This document shows positions 35,312 through 43,373 of a DNA stretch of 64,000 bases, one piece after another (position 1 is the stretch's first letter; each line of letters starts with the position of its first letter). This stretch comes from DASSUW01 sp963730535 (GTDB lineage Bacteria; Actinomycetota; Thermoleophilia; Solirubrobacterales; Solirubrobacteraceae). The notes under the pieces are model-generated. The model did not search any database, was not told where the DNA came from, and was given only the letters and a program-made list of their open reading frames with translations. Made by a program: the position numbers and the translations under genes. The stretch is from the NCBI GenBank assembly GCA_963730535.1, contig CAVSRU010000005.1, positions 310,001 through 374,000 on the forward strand. Direction: 5' to 3'.

Positions 35312-36589
35312 ATGAACTCGCTCCTCCCCATCCCCCGCCGCAGCGCCCGCGGTGGCGTGCTGATCGTCGGCGGCGGCTTCGCCGGCAGCTACGTGGCGCG
35401 CCGGCTCGGCCGCGCGGGCGCGACGATCGTCAATCCAACGAACTTCATGCTCTACACGCCGCTGCTCCCCGAGGCGGCGTCAGGTGCCGTCGAGCCGCGC
35501 CGCGTGGCGGTCCCCATCCGCACCATGTGCCCCGAGGCCGAGCTGCTCGTCGGCTCCGTCCAGGAGATCGACGCCGAGCGGCGCACCGCCCTGGTCGAGA
35601 CCGAGACCGGACCGGTCCGCGTGAGCTACGAGGAGATCGTCATCGCCCTCGGCGCGCTCACCCGCAAGGCGCCCGCCGCGATCGGCGACCACGCGCTCGA
35701 GTTCAAGGACCTCGCCGACGCGATCGCGCTCCGCAACCACGTGCTCCACCAGCTCGACCTGGCCGACGCCGACCTCGACTCCGCCGAGCGCCGCCTGACG
35801 TTCGCGTTCGTGGGCGCCGGCTACGCGGGCGTCGAGGCGCTGACCGAGCTGCACGACCTCGTGCGCGGCGCCATGCGCCACTACCCGCGCCTGCGTGACG
35901 TCGAGCCGCGCTGGATGCTGGTCGACGCAGGCGACCGGGTGCTCGCCCAGGCCCCCACCGGGCTCGGCGACTACGCCCTTCGCGACCTGCGCCGGCGCGG
36001 CATCGACGTGCGGCTCGAGACGCGGCTGGAGAGCGTCGACGCCGACGGCGCCATGCTCTCGGACGGGACGCGGATCGACACCGCGACGCTCGTGTGGGCC
36101 GCCGGCGTGACCGCCAACCCGCTGGCCGCGCGCCTCGGCCTTCCGACCGACGACTCCGGCCGCGTGACCGTCGACGAGTACCTGCGCATCGAGGGCATGC
36201 CCCACGCGTGGTCCCTCGGCGACTGCGCCGCGGTGCCCAACGCCGCGACGCCGGGCGTCCTCGACCCCCCGACGTGCCAGCACGCGCTGCGCCAGGCCAA
36301 GCGCCTGGCCGGCAACCTGAAGGGCCGCGCGAAGCCGTACGGCTACCGCACGCTCGGCCAGGTCGCCTCGCTCGGGCACCGCCGCGGCATCGCCCAGATC
36401 CCCGGCATGCGGCTGCGCGGCTACGCCGGCTGGCTCGTCACCCGCGGCTACCACCTGATGCAGCTGCCGTCGATCACCCGCCGCTCGCGCGTGATGACCG
36501 ACTGGCTCACCGCCGCGCTGTTCCGCCGCGACATCGCCGAGCTCTCGGTGCTCAACTCGATCGGAGCGACGGAGGTGCATCGCGCATGA
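35312..36589 (+). CDS. Type II NADH dehydrogenase-like FAD/NAD oxidoreductase
   Basis: 425 residues. FAD-binding GVLIVGGGFAGSYVARRL, second Rossmann FAFVGAGYAGVEALTEL for NADH, NPTNFMLYTPLLPEAASG near the substrate site, and SLGDCAAVPN for FAD. The C-terminus (LRGYAGWLVTRGYHLMQLP) is amphipathic and suits membrane contact. NDH-2 enzymes pass electrons from NADH to quinones without pumping. The first Rossmann strand (GATIVNPTNF) seems a few residues shorter than usual. Confidence 0.85.
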   Translation: MNSLLPIPRRSARGGVLIVGGGFAGSYVARRLGRAGATIVNPTNFMLYTPLLPEAASGAVEPRRVAVPIRTMCPEAELLVGSVQEIDAERRTALVETETGPVRVSYEEIVIALGALTRKAPAAIGDHALEFKDLADAIALRNHVLHQLDLADADLDSAERRLTFAFVGAGYAGVEALTELHDLVRGAMRHYPRLRDVEPRWMLVDAGDRVLAQAPTGLGDYALRDLRRRGIDVRLETRLESVDADGAMLSDGTRIDTATLVWAAGVTANPLAARLGLPTDDSGRVTVDEYLRIEGMPHAWSLGDCAAVPNAATPGVLDPPTCQHALRQAKRLAGNLKGRAKPYGYRTLGQVASLGHRRGIAQIPGMRLRGYAGWLVTRGYHLMQLPSITRRSRVMTDWLTAALFRRDIAELSVLNSIGATEVHRA

Positions 36590-36650
36590 CCTGGCGGTGG
36601 CCTCACGTGCTCGCCCGCAGCTCCACGGAGGACGACCTCGATTGGCCTCC

Positions 36651-38405
36651 TCACGCCTCCACGTCCAGGAGCGCCACGTAAACCGCCAGCGACGCCTCGG
36701 CGACCTGGCGGACGACACGGTCGAGGTCCCGCCCCTCGACGACCGTCACGAACACTCGCCCCGGCCGGTTGACGTTGAGCCCGACGGCGGCGACCACGCG
36801 CTCGGCCACCGGCATCCAGCCCTCCGGCTCGCCGGAGGCCGCGAGCGCACCCCCGAGGTCGTCGAGCTCGTAGCGGATCCCGCGCTTGCGCACGTGCACG
36901 CGGACCGGCCTGCCGCGCGCGTACTCGAGGCCGGTGGCGAGCTCGACCTCGCCGCGCTCGCCCCAGACGGCACGGGCGGCGGCCAGCGGCGACGCCTCCT
37001 CGAGCACGACCGCCACCTCGTCGGCCGCCATCTCGATCATGCCCGGGTCCACGCGGGCGCCGGCCGCCACCAGGAGCCGTGCCGCCTCCACGTAGTCGTC
37101 CGCGCGCTCCGGCGCGCCCGGGATCTCGCGCGAGCCCCAGGCCGTATGGCCGAGCGCCGTGCCGTGCGCGCTCTGGAGCTCGACGTCGGCGCCGCGGTCG
37201 AGCAGCAGCGCGACCGTCGACGGCTGCCCCCACATGCCCGCGTAGTGGAGTGCGGTGCCGTCGTCGATCCCGCGCGCGTCGAGGGGCACGCCGGCGTCGA
37301 GCAGGCGGGCGACCACCTCGTCGTCGCCGGCGCTCGCCCAGCGCGGGAGCAGCTCGGCGTCGGCGTAGCGCAGCGGCCCCGGCGGCTCGGGCGCGTGCTC
37401 CTCGCCGCGCACCACCGCGCCGATCCACTCGGCGACGGGGTCGAGCTCGGTCGGCGCCCCCGCCGCCGCGAGCAGGCGCATCATCGCCCCGCTCTTGAAC
37501 CGCGCGGCGCGCATGTAGGGCGTCAGACCGTCGCGGTCGCGGGCGTCGAGCGCCGCGCCGTGGTCGATCAGCAGCTCGGCGACCTCGGGCTCGTCCGCGT
37601 ACAGCAGCGCGTTCCGCAGCTCCGGATCGGATGGGCGCAGGTCGCCGTGCTCGAGCAGCACCCGCACCTTCGCCGGGCTGTGGATGGCGTTGCCGAGCGC
37701 GTTCGTGTCCCGCACCGTGGCCCCGCGCTCGAGCAGCAGCTCGAGGCACGCCGTGTCCTCGGCCTCGACGGCGTGGTAGACCGACTCGCCGTCGTCGGGG
37801 TTCGCGCCGCGGTCGAGCAGCAGCCGCGTGGTCTCGAGATCGTGGGCCACGCCGGCGGCGCCGTAAAGGACGGACATGGCGCCGAACTCGTTGTGGTGGA
37901 CCTCGTTCGGGTCCGCTCCCCGGTCGAGCAGCAGCTCGACGGTGCGCCGCACGCCGGGCGCCCGCGGCGACGACGGGCGCAGGAACGCGGAGTGGCAGGC
38001 GCAGGAGAGCGGCTTGCGGCCGGGGCCCGGCAGGTCCTGCGCGACGAGCCCGGGGTCGCGGTCGAGGGCGGCGGCGACCGCCGTCCCGTCGCCGAGCACG
38101 AGCGCCACGTCGAGCCCGGCGCGGGCCAGTCCGGGGTCGTGGGCGAGCAGCCGCTCGGCGACGTCGGCGCGCCCGTTCAGCGCCGCCGCCACGAGCCGCG
38201 CGCGCCGCTCCTGCCGGCCGCCCTGCGAGGCCTCCACGTGCGCGACGAGCGCCGGCCACGACGGGTGGCCGAGCTCGCGGGCGACGGCGTGCTGGGCGTC
38301 GGCGAGCTGCGGGGGGCGGTCCTCGCGCAGCTCCGTGGTCCCCGCGCGGGCGGCGCGCAGCAGCTCCTTCGCCCGCCGCCGCGCCTGGTCGAGGTCGATG
38401 TCCAT
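36651..38405 (-). CDS. Ankyrin-repeat protein
   Basis: 584 residues from ATG 38405 (a TTG one codon earlier is too close to GGAGGTGATC). The N-terminal helical segment (DLDQARRRAKELLRAARAG, ARELGHPSWPALVAHVEA) is common in actinobacterial ankyrin proteins. Ankyrin repeats fill about 70-430, with clear units such as TVELLLDRGADPNEV, TTRLLLDRGANPDD, VAELLIDHGAALDARD and STVALLLDRGADVELQ. The last 130 residues have no repeats (RPVRVHVRKRGIRYEL). Probably a cytosolic protein-binding scaffold; no enzyme domain was recognised. Confidence 0.85.
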   Translation of the reverse strand: MDIDLDQARRRAKELLRAARAGTTELREDRPPQLADAQHAVARELGHPSWPALVAHVEASQGGRQERRARLVAAALNGRADVAERLLAHDPGLARAGLDVALVLGDGTAVAAALDRDPGLVAQDLPGPGRKPLSCACHSAFLRPSSPRAPGVRRTVELLLDRGADPNEVHHNEFGAMSVLYGAAGVAHDLETTRLLLDRGANPDDGESVYHAVEAEDTACLELLLERGATVRDTNALGNAIHSPAKVRVLLEHGDLRPSDPELRNALLYADEPEVAELLIDHGAALDARDRDGLTPYMRAARFKSGAMMRLLAAAGAPTELDPVAEWIGAVVRGEEHAPEPPGPLRYADAELLPRWASAGDDEVVARLLDAGVPLDARGIDDGTALHYAGMWGQPSTVALLLDRGADVELQSAHGTALGHTAWGSREIPGAPERADDYVEAARLLVAAGARVDPGMIEMAADEVAVVLEEASPLAAARAVWGERGEVELATGLEYARGRPVRVHVRKRGIRYELDDLGGALAASGEPEGWMPVAERVVAAVGLNVNRPGRVFVTVVEGRDLDRVVRQVAEASLAVYVALLDVEA

Positions 38406-38578
38406 CAACGATCACCTCCGTGGCGCTGGTGCTCGCAGCCCGTGCGCCCGAGGTCGATCGCGAGCGTCAGTTCAGGCGATCCTGCGACGGGCGACGGACC
38501 TCGGGTCCTGCCTGCGAGCCAGGCGCGCTCACCCGGGCGCGCTCACGCGATGTTACCCGGCGTTTTCGCGCCGCGGGC

Positions 38579-38692
38579 GAACGTCAACTGCGGCCCCCAC
38601 TACTTTCCGGGCCGCGGGCAACTGTGACGAAACACCGGCGGCTCGTGCCACAACTGCAACGGAACCCCTCCCTCAATGCGCCGTTGACGTTC
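38579..38692. repeat. Intergenic inverted-repeat element, copy R5 (degenerate core)
   Basis: 114-bp segment in the 303-base gap between the ankyrin and dinB genes. Ends GAACGTCAACTGCGG (38579 onward) and GCCGTTGACGTTC (to 38692) are inverted copies of the family termini, and CCCCTCCCTCAATG before the right end recalls the arm extension. The interior shows none of the GATTAGC modules seen in R1-R3. The rest of the gap, 38406-38578, holds the ankyrin upstream region and nothing else I can name. Confidence 0.65.
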
Positions 38693-38708
38693 CCGCGGAG
38701 ACGCGACC

Positions 38709-39794
38709 TCAGACGTCCAAGGCGAGCTGGCCCGCCGGCGCGGCGGGAGTGCGGCGCTGCTCCGGCTCGACGTCCTCGAAGCCGGCGACCCGCACGCCGA
38801 GCAGGCGGACCGGGCGGTCCGGGGCGTACGCCCGCAGGAGCTCGACCGCCGTGTCGATGACCGTGCGCGCGTCGTTCGTCGGTCCGTCGACCGTGCGCGC
38901 GCGGGTGACCGTCGTCCAATCGTTCAGCCGCACCTTGATCGCGATCGTGCGCCCGCGGCGCCCGCGCCGCTGGAGCGCCTCCGCGAGCTCGCGGCCCATC
39001 TCGCGCACGATCGCCTCGAGTTGGGCGAGGTCCGCGATGTCCTCGTCGAACGTCCGCTCGTTGGAGCGCGACTTCGCCGCGCCGCGCTCGGTCTCCACCT
39101 CCGAGTCGTCCTCGAAGTTCGCGCGCGAGATGAGGAAGCGCGCGCTGTTGGCGCCGAAGCGGCCGGCGAGCCGCTCCTCGTCGGCCTGCTGGAGCTGGCC
39201 GAGCGTGCGGATGCCGAGCTCGGCAAGGCGGTCGGCGGTCTTGGGGCCGATGCCGGGCACGCGGGTCGTGGGGGCGGTGGCGAACCGCACGCACGCCTCC
39301 TCACGCCCCATGGCCACAAAGCCGGCGGGCTTGCCGAGGTCGCTGCAGCACTTGGCGATCAGCCGCGACGGGCCGACGCCGACCGAGACGACGATCCCGG
39401 TGCCCTCCTTCACGGCGGTGACCACCTCGCGCAGCACGCGCAACGGCTTCTCGACGCCGGTGAGGTCGGCGTACGCCTCGTCGAGCCCGAGCTGCTGCAC
39501 GCGGTCGAGCCGCTCGCCGACGACCTCCCACACCTTGCGCGAGGTCTCCTGGTAGGCCGTGAAGTCGGGCGGGATGACGATCGCGTCCGGGCACAGGCGC
39601 CGCGCGCGGGACGCGGGCATGGCCGAGCCGACGCCGAACTCGCGCGCCTCGTAGCTGGCGGTGGTCACCACCGCGCGCGGCCCCGAGCCGGCCACGATCA
39701 CCGGTTTGCCGGTCAGCTCGGGGCGCCGCAGCAGCTCGACCGTCGCGTAGAACGCGTCGCAGTCGAGGTGGGCGATGACCCGCTTGGGCGGCAC
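38709..39794 (-). CDS. dinB: DNA polymerase IV (Y family)
   Basis: 361 residues from GTG 39794. Palm motifs IAHLDCDAFYATVE and GLDEAYADLTG hold the catalytic acids. VVTTASYEAREFGVGSAMPASRARRLCP is the fingers region, RVPGIGPKTADRLAELG the helix-hairpin-helix, and the little-finger domain runs to about 340. Carries out error-prone lesion bypass. The C-terminal AGQLALDV resembles a beta-clamp-binding peptide (QLxLx). The gene begins 37 bases from repeat R4. Confidence 0.92.
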   Translation of the reverse strand: MPPKRVIAHLDCDAFYATVELLRRPELTGKPVIVAGSGPRAVVTTASYEAREFGVGSAMPASRARRLCPDAIVIPPDFTAYQETSRKVWEVVGERLDRVQQLGLDEAYADLTGVEKPLRVLREVVTAVKEGTGIVVSVGVGPSRLIAKCCSDLGKPAGFVAMGREEACVRFATAPTTRVPGIGPKTADRLAELGIRTLGQLQQADEERLAGRFGANSARFLISRANFEDDSEVETERGAAKSRSNERTFDEDIADLAQLEAIVREMGRELAEALQRRGRRGRTIAIKVRLNDWTTVTRARTVDGPTNDARTVIDTAVELLRAYAPDRPVRLLGVRVAGFEDVEPEQRRTPAAPAGQLALDV

Positions 39795-39830
39795 GCGAAC
39801 AAGCGTACGCCTGGTGGCGGATCCTCCGGC

Positions 39831-39962
39831 GAACGTCAACGGCGGCATCGAAGGGGCGCCCCCGAGTCGGTGAGTGTCGACTTGACGGCGATATTCGACG
39901 TCAAGTCGACACGCGACGCCCCCGGGCACCCCAGCCTCCCTACCCAGCCGCCGTTGACGTTC
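39831..39962. repeat. Intergenic inverted-repeat element, copy R4 (different hairpin core)
   Basis: 132-bp element upstream of dinB. The right arm is complete (GCCTCCCTACCCAGCCGCCG then TTGACGTTC, ending 39962). The left arm keeps GAACGTCAACGGCGGC and then diverges. The core differs from R1-R3: GTGTCGACTTGACG (39874-39887) and CGTCAAGTCGACAC (39899-39912) form a perfect 14-bp stem with an 11-base loop. It lies between two genes read on the minus strand. Confidence 0.85.
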
Positions 39963-39971
39963 GTTGAACCG

Positions 39972-40601
39972 CTACCGCGTCGTGAGAATCGACCCATGCC
40001 CGGTGAAGCGCAGCCGCCGGGCGGTTGCCTCGGTGAGGTCGTACTCCCGCCCGGCCACGTACGGCCCGCGGTCGATGACCCGCACGCGCACGGTGCGCGT
40101 GCCGCGCCGCAGCGTGACCTTCGAACCGCACGGCAGCGTCCTGTGGGCGACGCCGAGGCTGCCCGGGGACAGGCGCCCGCCGCAGCCGAGGTGGTTGCCG
40201 TAGAGGCCGGGGCCGTACCAGGACGCGTATGCGGTCCGGTAGACGTTGAGTCGCCCGACGCGGCGGCGGGCGGCGCCCACGCGCACCCGTGCCGGCGCGC
40301 TCATCGGCCGCTGCACGCGTTCGCGCAGCACGTAGCGGCCGGCGGAGCCCGTGCGGGCGCGGTCGAGCGTGCGCCAGCGGCCCTCGCGCTTGATCTGGAG
40401 CGAGGCGATCGCGCCGGCCGTGCCGGGCTGTGCCGCGCCGGCGACGACCACGCGCTTCCCGGCGCGGACGTGCATGCGCTTCTTCTCGACGCCCGCGGAC
40501 GCGATCGTCGCGGTGGACTGCGCCGCCGCGGGCGCAACTGGCAATGTGAGACTCAGCGCGCCCGCCGCAAGGGCAGTACGCAGCGTGGGTCGCGGTCGCA
40601 A
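39972..40601 (-). CDS. RlpA-like double-psi beta-barrel exported protein
   Basis: 209 residues from TTG 40601, which is 4 bases after a perfect AAGGAGGT and gives a proper signal peptide (RTALAAGALSLTLPVAPAAA). Residues about 40-120 form a beta-sandwich (GKRVVVAGAAQPGTAGAIASL). The RlpA barrel follows (about 125-209): ASWYGPGLYGNHLGCGG, AHRTLPCGSKVTL, VRVIDRGPYVAGREYDLTEA. The Asp in VIDRGPY is the family catalytic acid. Likely a lytic transglycosylase or cell-wall binder. No SPOR domain. Confidence 0.85.
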   Translation of the reverse strand: MRPRPTLRTALAAGALSLTLPVAPAAAQSTATIASAGVEKKRMHVRAGKRVVVAGAAQPGTAGAIASLQIKREGRWRTLDRARTGSAGRYVLRERVQRPMSAPARVRVGAARRRVGRLNVYRTAYASWYGPGLYGNHLGCGGRLSPGSLGVAHRTLPCGSKVTLRRGTRTVRVRVIDRGPYVAGREYDLTEATARRLRFTGHGSILTTR

Positions 40602-40774
40602 GGTGACCTCCTTGGATCGCGGCCGTATGTGCCTGCGAGGGGGACTGAGACGCGCCATCGAGCGCGCCGTGACCCTTGTATCCCCCGCCCGCGTGCGCAT
40701 CGTGCGCCGCGGCTCGGCCTGGCCGAACAGCGCACCAGATTAGCGTGGTTGCTCGCGCAACTGCGTGCGCGATG

Positions 40775-41311
40775 TCACACGGCGACCGCGAGCTGCTCGC
40801 CGCACTCGGTCCGCAGCTTGGCCAGCCCGAGGCGGATCCGGCTCTTCGCCGTGCCTAGCGGCACCGCCGACCGGCGGGCGATCTCGTCGGCCGTCAGGCC
40901 ACCCCAGTACGCCAGCACGAGCGCCTCGCGCTGCGGCTCGGGGAGGCGTCCGAGCGCCGCGCGCACCGCCGACCGGGCGTCGGTGACCTCGGCGGCGTCG
41001 GCCGGGCGCTCCTCCCGCCGGCCCTCGTCGCCGGCGACGACGACCTTCAGGCGGTCCGACGCGCGGCCGGCGGCCTGTATCTCGCGCCACAGATCGAGCG
41101 CGCGCGAGCGCGCCATCAGGCGCAGGTAGGAGCCGAGCTCGCCGCGGCGGGCGTCGAACGACGTCGGCCGGCGCCAGAGGCGGAGGAACACGTCCTGCAC
41201 GACGTCCTGGGCCCTGGCGCCGTCGGCCAGGATCCGGTACGCGGTCGCGTACACGCTGGGACCGTGCTCGTCGTAGACGCGGGCGAATGCCTGGGGGTCT
41301 GAGAGGTTCAC
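40775..41311 (-). CDS. ECF-family RNA polymerase sigma factor
   Basis: 178 residues from GTG 41311. Region 2: FARVYDEHGPSVYATAYRILAD and AQDVVQDVFLRLWRRPTSFD. Region 4: LPEPQREALVLAYWGGLTADEIA and VPLGTAKSRIRLGLAKLR. SigK-like length. No anti-sigma gene follows; rlpA lies downstream after a 173-base gap with no visible gene. A well-spaced promoter puts the transcript start at or beside the GTG. Confidence 0.9.
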   Translation of the reverse strand: MNLSDPQAFARVYDEHGPSVYATAYRILADGARAQDVVQDVFLRLWRRPTSFDARRGELGSYLRLMARSRALDLWREIQAAGRASDRLKVVVAGDEGRREERPADAAEVTDARSAVRAALGRLPEPQREALVLAYWGGLTADEIARRSAVPLGTAKSRIRLGLAKLRTECGEQLAVAV

Positions 41312-41318
41312 AAGCCGG

Positions 41319-41347
41319 AGTGTAGACAAGTTGTAGAGAGTTGACAA
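41319..41347 (-). promoter_or_regulatory. Sigma-70-like promoter of the ECF gene, predicted leaderless
   Basis: On the minus strand TTGTCA (41347-41342) and TACACT (41324-41319) are separated by exactly 17 bases. Seven bases separate the -10 box from the GTG start at 41311, so transcription would start at or next to the first codon. The AT-rich patch has two copies of TCTACAA, which may be a regulator site. Divergent gene at 41402 shares the gap. Confidence 0.6.
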
Positions 41348-41401
41348 GACGCTCTGTCTAATGTTTGTAGAACCCCCGCCGACGCGCGAGAATCGCCGGC
41401 G

Positions 41402-42862
41402 ATGGGGAACCCCGACCGCCTCTCCGGCCTCGACGCCTCGTTCCTCTCGCTCGAGAACGCCGGCGCCCACATGCACGTCGGCTCGGTGCTCGTGTTCGAC
41501 GGCGAGGCGCCGCCGTACGACGAGCTCGTCGCGATGATCGAGAGCCGCCTCCACCAGGTGCCCCGCTACCGGCAGAAGCTCGCGTTCCCGCCGCTCGCCC
41601 AGGCACGCCCCGTGTGGGTCGACGACACGCATTTCAACGTGGGCTACCACCTACGCCACACGGGGCTGCCGGATCCCGCCGGCGAGGCCGAGCTGCGGCG
41701 GCTCGCGGGCCGGGTGTTCTCCCAGCGGCTCGACCGCTCCAAGCCGCTGTGGGAGATCTGGCTCGTCGACCGCGTGGACGACGACCGCTTCGCGCTTGTC
41801 TGCAAGACGCACCACGCGCTGGTCGACGGGATCTCGGGCGTCGACATCATGACCGTGCTGTTCGACCTCGAGCCCGAGCCGCCCGAGCGCGAGCCCGGCC
41901 CGGGCTGGTACCCGCGACCCGAGCCCTCGGGAGCGGCGCTGCTCGCCGACGCGCTGACCGAGCGGGCGTCGGCGCCGCTCGACGCCGTGCGCGCGGCGGC
42001 GGGCGCGATCGCCGATCCCGGCCGCGCCGGCGGCCAGATCGGGCGCATGGTCGCGGGGCTCGCGTCGATGGCCGGGGCCGGGCTCGGCGGCGCGCCACCG
42101 AGCCCGCTGAACGTGCGCATCGGCCCGCACCGGCGGTTCGCCTGGGCAGAGGCGGACCTCAGCCGCTTCAAGGCGGTCAAGGATGCGCTCGGCGGCACGG
42201 TCAACGACGTGGTGCTGGCGGTCGTGGCGGGAGCGCTGCGCGCGCACCTGATCCGCCGCGGGCGCGACCCCGACGGGGTCGAGCTGAAGGCGATGGTGCC
42301 GGTGTCGGTCCGCGCGGAGGACGAGCGCGGCACGCTGGGCAATCGCGTCGCGGCCGTCTACGCGCCGCTGCCGGTCGGCCTCGCCGACCCGCTCGAGCGC
42401 TTCCGGGCAGTCCACGAGGCGCTCGGGGACCTCAAGGGCTCGGCCCAGGCGATCGGCGCCGAGACGCTGACCCAGATGGCCGGCTTCGCCGCGCCCACGC
42501 TGCTCGACCAGGGCGCGCGGCTGCAGGCGCTCCAGCGCCTCTTCAACGTCACGGTCACCAACGTCCCCGGCCCGCAGTTCCCGCTCTTCATGCTCGGCCG
42601 CAGGCTGCGCGCCTTCTATCCCGAGGTTCCGCTCGTGCTCAACACCGCGCTCGGGATCGCGATCATGTCCTACGACGGGATGATCTTCTTCGGCCTGCTG
42701 GGCGACTACGAGGCGATGGCGGACATCGACGACCTGGTGGCCGACCTGCTGTCCTCGATCGACGAGCTGTCCGCCGCCGCGGGCGTGCCGGCTCCCGGCA
42801 GCCGGCGCAGCGGCCGCGCCCGCCCCGCCCGGCGGCGGACGAAGAGCAAGAGCACGGCTTGA
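41402..42862 (+). CDS. WS/DGAT-family O-acyltransferase
   Basis: 486 residues. The catalytic HHxxxDG motif is intact in KTHHALVDGISG (about 138), with DRSKPLWEIWLVDRV before it and DUF1298 at the C-terminus (NVTVTNVPGPQFPLFMLGRRL). Such enzymes esterify acyl-CoA with fatty alcohol or diacylglycerol, making wax esters or triacylglycerol stores. The start region has TCTAAT at 41357-41362 as a candidate -10. Overlaps the next gene by 4 bases. Confidence 0.9.
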   Translation: MGNPDRLSGLDASFLSLENAGAHMHVGSVLVFDGEAPPYDELVAMIESRLHQVPRYRQKLAFPPLAQARPVWVDDTHFNVGYHLRHTGLPDPAGEAELRRLAGRVFSQRLDRSKPLWEIWLVDRVDDDRFALVCKTHHALVDGISGVDIMTVLFDLEPEPPEREPGPGWYPRPEPSGAALLADALTERASAPLDAVRAAAGAIADPGRAGGQIGRMVAGLASMAGAGLGGAPPSPLNVRIGPHRRFAWAEADLSRFKAVKDALGGTVNDVVLAVVAGALRAHLIRRGRDPDGVELKAMVPVSVRAEDERGTLGNRVAAVYAPLPVGLADPLERFRAVHEALGDLKGSAQAIGAETLTQMAGFAAPTLLDQGARLQALQRLFNVTVTNVPGPQFPLFMLGRRLRAFYPEVPLVLNTALGIAIMSYDGMIFFGLLGDYEAMADIDDLVADLLSSIDELSAAAGVPAPGSRRSGRARPARRRTKSKSTA

Positions 42863-43368
42863 GGCAGGCCGCGCTGGCGATCGTGGTCGCCGCGGTGGCG
42901 CTGCTCGGGCTCGTGCTCGTCCTCGGCGGGCGCGACGACGCCGAGGTGGCTCCCGCGCAGGGGCCTGGCGAGCTGCGGCCCGACCGCGGCGCGGCCCACG
43001 ACGGCCCGGCGACCGCGGCGGGCGACGAGCCGCCCACCAGCGGCACGCACCGGCCCGAGCTCGTGACCCGCGACCGCCGCACGCTCTCCGACGACCAGAT
43101 CATCCACGCGCTGGAGCTCGGCAACGTCGTGATCCTCTACGACGCTCCGGACCCGGGCACGTGGCTCGAGCGCGTGCAGCGGGAGGTGGCCGGGCCGTTC
43201 GACGCCGAGGTCGCCGCAGCCGGCCAGGCCGTGATCCTCGCCCGGCGGACCGGTGCCGGGCCGGCGACGGCCCTCGCGTGGCGCCGCATCCTGAGGACCG
43301 ACGACCCTCGCGACCCCAGGCTGCGCGAGTTCGCGGAACAGTGGCTGGCCCGCGGAGTGCGAAACTGA
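42859..43368 (+). CDS. DUF3105-family membrane-anchored protein
   Basis: 169 residues from TTG 42859, overlapping the stop of the acyltransferase (TTGA). A membrane anchor at about 4-22 (LAIVVAAVALLGLVLVLGG) and a charged linker precede DUF3105 with PPTSGTHRP (about 55), DDQIIHALELGNVVILYDAP and AVILARRTG. Faces the outside. The function is unknown; it is common next to lipid and envelope genes in Actinobacteria. Confidence 0.8.
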   Translation: MRQAALAIVVAAVALLGLVLVLGGRDDAEVAPAQGPGELRPDRGAAHDGPATAAGDEPPTSGTHRPELVTRDRRTLSDDQIIHALELGNVVILYDAPDPGTWLERVQREVAGPFDAEVAAAGQAVILARRTGAGPATALAWRRILRTDDPRDPRLREFAEQWLARGVRN

Positions 43369-43373
43369 CGGGC

